Below, one piece after another: positions 11,271 to 28,905 of a stretch of DNA of 64,000 nt. Every line of letters starts with the position of its first letter. The first letter of the stretch is position 1. The translations under genes were made by a program, and so were the position numbers. The notes beneath the pieces were generated by a model. The model made no database searches. It was not told where the DNA came from and saw only the letters and a program-made list of their open reading frames with translations. This stretch comes from Nyssa sinensis (taxonomy: Eukaryota; Streptophyta; Magnoliopsida; Cornales; Nyssaceae): NCBI GenBank assembly GCA_008638375.1, contig CM018041.1, positions 2,657,501 to 2,721,500 of the forward strand, in the 5' to 3' direction.

Positions 11271-14200
11271 TTGTGTGTGTATAGACTATTTTGAAAAATA
11301 AAAGATGTAAACTTTTCTATCCTTTCAACAGAAGTCAATTGGATTACTGCAACTTTAAGGTGTAGAAATCTAGTGAAAACTCTTTTAATGGGAAAATGTT
11401 TGAATAAATGGCTTCTTGTTCAACATTGGAGCAGTGAAATTCAACAGTTTTTGCTTTGATTGAGATATATAATGAGGTTGAAAAAGTGTACATGCACCAT
11501 ATTATATTAGACCACCACCTTTATTTTGGTTAGTTGAAATGTCAATTGGTTTTCTTTTTCTTTTTTTTTTAAGCTTGAAATTTAAAGAAACATCAAATGG
11601 GTAGGTTTCAACAGATTGACTTTAACTTGCAATGCCAATGAACTTAATTTCCCATGACTTCATAGTGTTCAAACTTCAAAGACCCTTCTATCTCTTTCAT
11701 GCAGTCCATGATAGTGGTTTTGTATATTAAGTAAAATCATGAGGATGTGACTTTGTAATATAAAAGTTAATGTTGAAATTACAAAAACAGTCTTTTAATT
11801 ACATAAATAAAACTGTTTATATTCAAGTTATTTTGATAAAATCATCTAACCTTACATACAGGTTAGGACAAATATTTTTAGAATATAAGATGATAGGACT
11901 CATATGTATTTATTATAATAAATTTTATAATTTTGTGTTTAGGAGTTAAAAAATGTTTAATATTTTTAAAAATTTTTAACTTACATATGATTTATAGTAG
12001 GGTTTTAAATTTTGTGCCTGTCAATCAGCAGCTTGTTCTTCTACCTTTAATTTGGGGCCACAGCATTTGAAAAAGAAAGTTAAACCTTCCCCAGTTTGGA
12101 TGTGCTAAATTCTATCATTTCTCTTCTTTTTTGGTGGATTGAAGATGACAAAGAAAGAAAAAGCTTACCTATAATTTCCTCCTCATGCTTGGTAGTTGGA
12201 ACAGTCCTTTAATGGCTAAAAGACTACATCCTGTGGGCTTCATAACACGCAGATTGTGAATTTGTGACACGTGGGAAAGAGTACAACTGACAACAATGCT
12301 TGTAGTACTACCCAAATGTCACCTGCTCTTTGGAGGGTGGGTTGGTGTAGGACACATGTCAAAAGTTTAATTTTACTTGGATAAAACGTGGATTTATTAT
12401 TCGTTTAATTTTATTCCATGAAATTATTTCCGGTAACATTCACACTTCTAATGTTGTTATGTAAATTTTAGCATTTATTCTTCATGACATAATACTTATG
12501 AATATTTAAATTACAATAATCGTTACACGAATATGACATGAATGTAACGAGAATCTTAATGACCAATTGTGAACAAACGGTTAAAACAGTCACAGCCTTC
12601 AAAAAAAATTTAAAAATATACTTTTTACTATTAATTTTGTTAGATATTTTTAAAAAAAAGTAGGAATTTTTTTTTTGTGTTTTGTCGTCAGGGTATTCAA
12701 TTTTTTAGACAGTTACTCTCCCTCGATCAAATAGAAGTCATCACTCTCTGAGTATAAATAACGTCACCGAAATGAGTGATGACTGTCCTCTTAAGAAAAA
12801 GAATGATCAAACTTGAAATCTCTCACTAAGAAAGCGCTTTGCAAAAAAATTTTAAAACGAACTAATTCACCCCGTGTTAAAAAAATTAATTAGAAGTTCG
12901 CCCTTTTAATTTTTTATTTATATATTCATGAAACTTTCTTCTAAATTCTTGTGTCTACATTTTCATTCCATCTAATAATAATTTTTGAATCTGCCAACAT
13001 TAATGATCTCCTCATTACAAATGCTTTTAGTGTTCTATAAAGTGCAATTATCAGTATTATATTTGAACTCATGAAATGTATTGGAAAAGCATTTTTAACA
13101 AGTAGATTATCCATGAGTTTTGAATATTGACATATTCTTTAGAACATTTGTTTCCTTTATAATAACACTTTGGAACCTTGCCAAAATGGAAAGACCAATA
13201 CTGCTCAATAAAGTATTGCTAGAAAAGGGGGGAGGAAAAAGGAAAAAGAATAATGCCAATACACTTTTTTTAAAAAAATAAAAATAAAATGAGATTCTTC
13301 ATAATTAAAAAAAAAGAATCTTTTTAATTAATCTTCTAATCTTACCTGTCCAACGTTTTAAATCATGCGCCTCTATTGGATGTGATGCTTCTCTCATCCA
13401 ATCATAATTTTATTTATATTTACATTAATTATATAATTATCTATTCTTTTATTTTCTTCTTTTTCTCCCAAAGCCCCCATTAATGATGCTTTTGTGCTTT
13501 CTAAATGTGTTCTCTCTGTCCCCCCTTATCCATATTATTTTATTTTTCTCTTCATCTAACAATTTATTCCCTTCTCCAAGCTTCTAGTAAAGTGATGAGA
13601 TCCAAGTGTTCCTTTGGTTACATTTTTTTAAAAAATTGTATCTTGGAAATAAAATAAAATAAAGACATTTGGGAGAGTATTTTTGAAAACTATTTTTAAG
13701 AAAAAATAATTGGGTACCTCTTTAGGAATCTAGTAAAAGTATATTTTTTGGTTTTAAAAAAAATTAAATTTATTAGAGAATAAAAATCACTCAAAAACAC
13801 ATGTATTTTCAACATTTTCATTTTTTCATTCTAAAAAATACAAAAAATTGGAAAAGAAAAACGAAAATATATCCAAATAGGTCATAAAATTTTATTTGTT
13901 TCAAAAAAATGTGAATATTCTATTACACTCCCAAGCAGATAAAAAAAATTAAAATATTTCAGATAAAATAAACAATTTTGTAAATAAAAGTTAAATATAG
14001 CTTTCGAATTACAAACAGCTGCGCGATACTAAAAGTCCTCAATATAATAATATAAATGAATTAGCAACAATTGTCTAATACTAAATACCGTAGCATAAGA
14101 GGAAAAAAAATTGCATACAAAGATATAATAGACAATAAAATAAGTTATTTGAGGCGATTATTGATTAAGCCGAAGCATTTTTCTATTTATAAAAATTAAA

Positions 14201-14400
14201 ATTAAGACATTCAAGTTTACAGTTCGTTTTAAATAAACACTTTACTATTGACTAATTTCTGAAGATTAAATATATCTATTTGACTTACATATAAGCTATT
14301 ATATCCTTTGTAAATGTTTTTTCACCACATATAAAATTGGATTGAAGTTTGAAAATTTAATTTTTGGGATTATGTGATTAACTAAATGTTTGATAAATAT
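10788..14400. other. AT-rich intergenic DNA, no gene recognised
   Basis: Contains a TA run at about 10797-10813, the TA/TG microsatellite at 11239-11282, and long A/T-rich tracts. One open frame at 11008-11301 runs through the microsatellite and has no domain features. Nothing else is supported. Confidence 0.6.
11239..11282. repeat. (TA)n(TG)n compound microsatellite
   Basis: An ATATATAT run passes directly into an interrupted GTGTGT run ending near 11282. Confidence 0.9.
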
Positions 14401-14949
14401 TAGGGGTGTCAATTCGTGTTATCGTGTCGTGTTCGGGTCATGTCAAAGTATACATATTTAAAAATATGTATTAATCATAACCCGACACTATTAACTAATC
14501 GTGTCAAGTTTCAAAAGCCAAATTCAACCCATTTATTAAACAAGTTACATATGTCGACATGCTTAACCTGTTTATTTTAGTTTTTTTTTTTAAATTAAAA
14601 ATTTACCTATCTTTCAATATGTATAGATAATTTTCATGTTTAGTAAACTTTGAACATACACTAAATCAAAGTAGAAACCTCTTTTATAAATAAAAAATCT
14701 CAAAACCTTGATAAACTTTCAATATAAGACGAATTACCTTAACTCATGATATTTTTTTATAATCAAATGTGTTAAATCGTATTAAACAGGTTAACACTAC
14801 TAAAACTTCAAACCCGACATGTTTATTAATCAGTGTTATACGTGTCAACCTGTTTATGACTCAAAACCATTTATGCTAAACCCAAATCCGTTAATTTCGT
14901 GTCGTATTAAATCATGTTCATCGTATCGTGTCAAAAATTGACATTCCTA
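14401..14949. mobile_element. hAT-superfamily MITE, 549 bp, with perfect 8-bp target duplication
   Basis: The left end TAGGGGTGTCAATTCGTGT and the right end AAAATTGACATTCCTA are imperfect terminal inverted repeats. The element is flanked by ATAAATAT on both sides (14393-14400 and 14950-14957), an exact 8-bp duplication as made by hAT transposases. The interior carries CGTGTCGTG/CACGAC-type repeats and no coding capacity. A weaker relative is at about 48695-48965. Confidence 0.88.
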
Positions 14950-14957
14950 ATAAATAT

Positions 14958-15690
14958 GATGTACTTGTAAAAAAAATCACAATATTTAACTAAGAATAAT
15001 AAGTCAGTTGTTTCAAAAGTTATAATATGTATGTGAGATTAACCTTCATGTCTTTTATTTTCTATTCAACTTTGGTTTCATATCTCATTAGTTATCATTT
15101 CATCAATTATATATAAAAAAAATAGCTATTATCATTTCTTTTTTAATGAAAACCCTTATTCTTTTGTTAAGGGGCTTGACTATTCCCATTCAATTTTAAA
15201 TAAAGTTACACTAGTTTTCTTGGTTGAAAATGTAAACATGTAATCACTTTTTTTTAAGCATATAAGAACAATTCAAATAATTTCATTTTTAAAATAAAAT
15301 AATTTTTAGTTAAAACCCAAAAATCATTTTTTATTTTTTAACCCACTTATGTAAATAATAAAAAACTTAAATACCGATTAGTTAGAATAACATATTCAAA
15401 CTTATTTATCAAATACAATTTTAAATAATAATAATAATAATAATAATTGTCATTGTTGAAATTAGCATGCATCTATCTCGTGACATTATTTTTTTTAATT
15501 TTTAATAAAATAATGCTACTGAATTTGTATAAATCCAACCAAGTGCATAAGGAAGGTTTATTGTATTGATAATTGAATTCGTAAAAACTCGGATATTTGT
15601 GAGAAATTAAAATCATTCAATTCTCATAGTCCTCTTGCAATTCTTTTTTCAATAATTAATTTTAAATTATTGTATTTTGTAAATGTCAGA
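14958..15690. other. AT-rich intergenic DNA upstream of spermine synthase
   Basis: No gene seen. Contains a short AAT/ATA triplet run near 15427-15448 and otherwise A/T-rich single-copy-looking DNA. Confidence 0.6.
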
Positions 15691-15997
15691 CTCTGACCCA
15701 CGTGCCGTGCTGAAGCCAGCTGGGGACATTCCAGTCATTTTGGGAAACATTTACCTAACAATTAACATTCTCACAGCGGTATGACTATATAGATATTGCA
15801 GACGCACACACTATATATATCTATATATATAAAATACATCTCAAGACGCCATTTCCATCCAAACAATTGCTTAAGCCCGCGAAGGAGAGAGAAGCCGAAG
15901 AGTGAAAGATATCTCTTCGATTCCTCTTTCCCGCCCACTGATACACAGTCATACGGAGTTGTGTATTATCAGCCACTTCGCCATTAACGCCGGGCAT

Positions 15998-16035
<38 letters not shown>

Positions 16036-17404
16036 CCCTCTTTCTCTCTCTACTGTCTCTTTTTCTCTATATGTCACTCTTAAATTTTGAGCATATTTGT
16101 GATGTTTGGTTACTGTTCCCTGTTTAATTTGTCGATTTAAAGGAATTTCGGAGTTTATTTATTTTTACTCTTTTACCTCTTTTTGTTAAACCCTAGTGCT
16201 CTGTTTGGTCCCGATAAAGCTGAGGAAAAGAAAAATTAAAGTTGCTGTCTGTTTGTCGTTTTGTTCGCAAGGGAATGAGAAATGATTGTTCAATATTCAT
16301 TTAAGTTGATTGTTACAAATTTTTTATTTTTTGAAACGAAAGGACGAAAAATGTAAGGATGATTGTTTCTTTCATTACTTTCTTCTCTTTTTCCTTCTGT
16401 TTCTTATCGATCAATTGGAGCAGAATTTTTTTTGACGCCGAATGAAGAACGTGGGTTCTGAAATTGTTCATTTTTCTTTCTTTCAAAATTTTTAAGCCAT
16501 TGCGAAGCTCTAGTTTTGGTACCCATGCTTTGCAGCTTTCGAAAAAAGAAAAACAAATCTTGGATTTTTTAACCCCCGAAGCTTTAGTGTTTTTGGATTG
16601 CTAAGTGCTTCCGTGATTGATTTAAATTGTGATTCTTGTACTTAATGTGGCATATATATGACAATTTTGGGGACTTTACAATTTTTTTTTTATTTTTTAT
16701 AGTTATAGGATATTTCTGTTAATGTGCTCTTTACAAGTTTTGAGTTTCTGATTTGGTTTTCTTTCTATTTCGAAAAGATAGTGTATTAGATATTACTGTT
16801 TCTATTTTGGGTAATGATACGCTTACCTTTGTCACTACTCTATGTTCTAAACCACCCTTCTCAAAAAAAAAAAAATTGTTCCTGTTTCCAGTGAGATATG
16901 TTTCTAAATTTCCTTGGGACGTGTTTCTAAATTTCCTTTTGTATTGTGTTTTACTCTCTTTCCATTTTTGATGTTTGTTTAGTTATAAATTAAGAGCTCT
17001 TCTTGGAATTAGACTTGTGTAAATTCGTCTGGTATTCTTCTTATTTAGCCGACTCCCATTGTTTTTCCCCTTATTCCTTTATTGTTATTGAGTTGAAGTT
17101 TTATGTTATACTTTAATAATGTTTTGATTGTTTTATGTTTGATTTGTGTTTATTTTTTTATATTATATTTTGAACACAAAGCATAAGGAAAAAGTATGAG
17201 TTTAGTGCTTATTTTTTATGGGAAATTTGTGTTGGTTTTAACAGACCAAAATAAACTGAAATCAATATCTTTTGTAAGCCTTTTTTAACTCTTTGCACAT
17301 GTGTTGGTATTGGTGGTGGTGTTGTTGAAGGTGGTGATGATGTAATCTTATAAGTATGTATTTTGGTGGTTAGAGACTGGAGCCAGCGAAGAAAAGGATA
17401 ATAT
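15691..17404 (+). promoter_or_regulatory. Promoter and 5' leader of spermine synthase
   Basis: A G-box CACGTG lies at 15699-15704, followed by TATA-like stretches near 15787 and 15812-15832, so transcription probably starts around 15840. A (CT)15 tract at 16001-16030 lies in the expected leader. Because the coding start is at 17405 and the intervening 1.3 kb is T-rich, a leader intron is likely, but I could not fix its borders. An ATG at 15996 opens a Ser/Leu-repeat frame through the CT tract; its translation is uncertain. Confidence 0.5.
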
Positions 17405-24305
<6,901 letters not shown>

Positions 24306-26094
24306 GGATTCTGCATCTCCTAGTCCACATGTCATAGTTCATTATTAGCTGCCTCTAATTTTTTTTTTCTCCTTATAAATGGAAATATTCCCACCTGTGG
24401 GAATAGACTGGAGGCTGGAGGCGATTAATGCATAATTTGTGTAGCAATTGTAGAATCGGCCATGAGCCCAGTATTTGAGGTGTAGTGAGGATTTGAACTT
24501 GAATATATTTAATATGGGAACTTCGAACAATTATATTGTTGTTGACCTATCATTATCATCTACTAGTTTGTGACATTATGTTTAGGAGATTTGAGGATAT
24601 TATTGGTGATTTGGTTGAAGCAAGCGATCTTTTATGATTGTAGCTGCATTGATATGGTTGTGTTCATTCGATTAAATAACTGCACTGATGAATGCCAAAT
24701 TTTGTTGAAGTGAAAATGATATCTATTTTTATTTGGCTTGAATTATATGACCAAATTTTGGTCTTGTGATCACTTTTGGTGATACTGGACTGGATTTTCC
24801 ATTCCAGGATGTCTTACAAGTTTACCTGTTTACACTGGGCCAATACGAAGTTTTTGTAGTATTAGAGGCTGTTTAGTGCCATGAAAATCGCAGGCCAGCC
24901 TGCTATTTTTCAAACGCTCCCGAGAGCAGCTTTGGGGCGAGATTGGTGGGCTGGCCTGCAAGTTTGGGCCAGAGATGGGCAAACATGCTCTTATCAAACG
25001 GGTCTCATTTGTTCTCTTGATGTCGGCATGTAATAATCATAATGGAGTTGACCTATATTCTCTACAATAGAAATTTAACAATTGTCCTATTTGATCATTG
25101 TACTTGAGAATTGTTGAATCATTTCTTTTCTGTTTTTTTTTTTTTTTTTTTATCATTATTAAAAATAAAGAGAGAATAGTTTTTGCAAATTACAATAGTT
25201 TAAAGTAATTTAGGAATTGCAATTATAAGTTAAATAAACCCATTCAACTTATGTTAGATTTTCAGAAATTATTTTTATTTTTATTTTATTTTTTATTTTT
25301 ATTTTTAATTTCCTACTTGTAGCAAATCAAGGTCACATGCAAGTGATTATTGAATAATAGTTATTAAAGGACTTTTCAAATTCATAATGTTAAATACAGC
25401 ATAACAGTATAAATTGTCTCAAATCTTTGATTTTTACCCAAAATAATAATATTATTATTATGAAAGATGTCATAAACAAGAATAATGCTAGTCAACAAAT
25501 TATTCTAACACTTGCACAAGTGGACCTTGGCCCAACTAAATAAATTCTACCTATAAAAGTGTTGGAATAATTTGTTTAAAAGTCTTGAATTATTGTTATA
25601 TTTTTCATCTCTCTTTTTTAACTCCTCGACTCAAAACTCATGAAGAATTTGGAAAAAAAATTAGAAAAATATAGCATTACTTTAATATAAATTGTCCTAA
25701 ATTTGAAATTTTGAAATTTTACTCAAAATGATATGATTAATATAAAAAAAATGCTAAGAGATTCATATTTTAAAATTAAAATTTAAAATGTTTAATGCTT
25801 ATTAATAATAAAAAATATTATGTTTCTCAAATATGTATTTTAATTTTTTTTAATCTCAAATAATGTGATATTATAATATTAATAATATATTAAATTTTAT
25901 AATTAATGTATCACAATAATATATTACTACTTTTATACAGTTTGAAATAGAAATTTATAATATAAATTTAAAAATTATAGTATTACTAATTAATAATTAT
26001 GTACAAAATTAAATATTGAATCCAATGCCGTGTATAATTAGGATTCCAACATTTAAAAAAAAATAAAGAAAAGAATCAATCTCCAAAACGAAAT
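24306..26094. other. Intergenic region between spermine synthase and pyruvate kinase
   Basis: Begins with the likely 3' UTR of spermine synthase. From 25060 on it is highly AT-rich, with T and A homopolymers and no supported gene. The only structured item is the foldback at 24866-25003. Confidence 0.6.
24866..25003. repeat. Small foldback (MITE-like) element
   Basis: A perfect 11-bp inverted repeat GCAGGCCAGCC (24890-24900) / GGCTGGCCTGC (24949-24959) sits inside weaker outer inverted ends (GGCTGTTTAGT at about 24868 and ATCAAACGGGTC at about 24993). The block is distinctly more GC-rich than its surroundings. Probably a decayed Tourist-like MITE. Confidence 0.45.
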
Positions 26095-27738
26095 TCTGCC
26101 ACGTGTTGAATCTAAGACTGGATGATGTAACAGGCACACGCCGTCCACACTCCCCGAACCCTCCTTTTCTCCCCGGGCTTTGTCCTGTGTATCTAGTGTT
26201 TCTTCAACTTCTCCTTTTCCTTTTCCTTTTCCTTTTCCTCAAAACCCTCCAAAAGGTATCGCCTTTTCTACTTTCGATCTTCGTTCTAGGCTTCTGATTT
26301 CATCTCGCTCCCTTCCTGTTCTTTTTTTTTTTGGTTTCTTTATGATGTATGGATTGTTGTAAATTTGATTTGACATTGTTTATGCTTTCGTGAAATTGAT
26401 TTATTTTATTGCGCTGATCGATAATTGAATCTTTCTGGACATGAATTTTATAATGAATTTGCTTTACTAGTTGTGAGAGATTGATTTCTAAGAATTGCCA
26501 GATGTTTGTCTACTGAGATATTGGGGAAAATGATTCCCTGCTTGGTTCCTGAGGAAGATTTAGGAGAAGAGAGAGAAAAAAAAGAAATTAAAATTTCGGA
26601 AGCTTGTAGATTTTTCCACCATTTCAGTCTCTGATTATTTATAAGATTTCTATTTATTCATTCTTTTGGACTTCAAAAGACGTAGACCTGCACTGCTTTG
26701 AGCCTCATACCAACTGTGGCTTTCTTTTTCCTCTTCTTGAATTTTTGTTTCTTTTTTTTGTGAGTTTAACTATTAAAACATGACATTCACTAAAAAGAAC
26801 ATAACTTTTTTTAGCCAAATGGAAAAAAAAAATTCCCAACATTATAAAACCCCTGATTTCTTGCTGTTGTACAATTGGCCTAACCTCATTCCTCGGTTTT
26901 AGGAGGATTCTTTGTCCCAAAAGTTTTCAGTTAACTTGTGCCTAATGCTTTGGACAAGTGTTGATACTTTGGAATAATTTTGGATTTCGTATCACTGCTT
27001 GTACTTGGATCCAAATAAATAAATGAGACACTGCTTGTGTAGTTTGGATGTTATGCAAGCTAATGTGAGTAATTCATGTAAGAGCATCTCCTACAGATGC
27101 ATTATCTGTCAGGAGATGCTTTGTTTGAATAGCTACGTGATGATTTTGTGCTCTAACAGCCACATTTTCTGACAGTTGGCAAAATGCTGACCGGCAAAAA
27201 GAGATGGACTCATCTTTTATATCAAGCCAAAACCGCTTGACAATGTAAATTTTTTATATTATTTTACTCCAAACTAAGTACAAAGGATTTCAACAGGAAC
27301 AAAACAAAAATGATTCCAATGGTGATAATGTTAAATAATATTGATATTTGATGAGTATATTAGAGATGCTCCAACTTTTTCAGCTAAAAATAACTCTGCA
27401 AAGTGCCACGGAGGTGATACCAAAAATTAACATCAAGTACTAAACAGTCAAATTGAAAAGAAAGAACTTTTGTGCGTGCATGTGTGTGGAGGGGAGGGGG
27501 AGTTAAGTAACAGGTTAAATCGCAAAAAAAATACTTGTTTAATCTCACTGACACTTCTGTTCCAAGCTTTTGGCCAGTTTAAACTTTTTATTGTACATAT
27601 GTACTTACCAAAAAAAAAAAACAAATAAATTGTGAGTTTTGCAGGTTGTACTTGATTTGTTGCTGAATATCGGCTATAGATGATGCTTCGTGCGGTTTCA
27701 ATCTGTGTGATCAGCTGATCAAGCATTGCTTTCGAATT
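26095..27738 (+). promoter_or_regulatory. Promoter and two-part 5' leader of the pyruvate kinase gene
   Basis: A G-box CACGTG is at 26100-26105. A first leader exon probably ends at 26255 (CCAAAAG before GTATCG) and includes a CTTTTC-type hexamer repeat at 26211-26240. The next exon starts at 27645 after TTTTGCAG and runs to 27740. Apart from these, the 1.4-kb leader intron shows nothing notable. Confidence 0.55.
27680..27718 (+). promoter_or_regulatory. 12-codon upstream ORF before the split start codon
   Basis: ATGATGCTTCGT... to TGA at 27716-27718 encodes 12 residues in a frame different from the main protein. It lies in the leader exon 21 bases before the A of the proposed split start codon, so a scanning ribosome would meet it first. 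Confidence 0.5.
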
Positions 27739-28850
27739 ATGTAAGTAGCCTCATTCACCCTCGACACATGTTGCATGCATAATTAAATGCTTTGTCTGTA
27801 TATATTTTGAATTCCTGCCTAATAAATCAACTTCTTTTTCCATGAAACTAAGTTTTCCTGAAGTAATTATTGAGGGGGATGGAAGAGTAAGACCCTATAC
27901 TGGTATTTTCACACTTCATTCCCCATGGTGTCATTGTGTCAAGATAGGGAAATTCATGGACATGCTTACAATGGAACCATTTGCTAAAATTTTACCAATG
28001 GACAAGGATGTCCATGATAAAGAGGACTTGTGCTTGTCCTTTTGTTAAAGGACTTGATGTGTTTTCTAGGATGCTGCTTTTTCTCACTTACTTTCTCCTA
28101 ACTGGATTTTCTTTACCTTACCAGATGTTGATCACTCTTGTTTTTGTTATGGTCTTGGTAATTTTTTACATTAGTACTTAGAAAATTATTGTGTGCCAAC
28201 TTATTTCTATAGATGACAAAACTTTGGGTGAATTTGTCTAGTATGAAGGCATCAAAAACAAATCTGACACGGTTTGTTGGTTCTTCCTGGGTGACATTAA
28301 CCCAGGCCTAAAATCTAAGCAGAAAGAAAAAAAAAATCTAATTTCTTACTATAGGAGGACTACAAAATTATTTGGTAAAGAATTAGGTATTGGATGTGTT
28401 CCAGGCTTCCAGCATAATGTAGTGGTATTGATTTTCGAATCCTTCTGTCTTTATGTTAAAGTGTTCCTCTTAGGTGGTCCTCTTGTTATGTACTTCATTC
28501 ATCCCAAATTTAGAGACCCTTTTTGGAATTCCACCTTTTTGAGGAAACATATTTTATGTATTTCAGTTGTGATGGAAAATTTTGTGTTTCCAGATTTTCC
28601 CTCTACTTATTTTAAAATTCGCATTTAAGTTTTGGTGGGAAATTAAATTTTACGGTAGATTTGGAATGTTAAAATAAAGTAAATTGACTTTTCAAAGTGG
28701 ACTTCTATTTTGGGACATCCCAAAAATGAAAGAGGGACTATAAAATTGGGAGAGAGAGAGTGTCGACAACCTCTCACTTGTGTGGAATCATATTGGTAGG
28801 TTGAGTCGGCCAATATAGTTCAGGAGCCCTAGCCCTTTTGTCATTGATTT

Positions 28851-28905
<55 letters not shown>

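Noticed and set aside
27842..28048. A 68-codon ORF downstream of the pyruvate kinase leader exon
   Set aside because: It lies in the intron that separates AT from G, has no similarity to the kinase and no plausible splice link.
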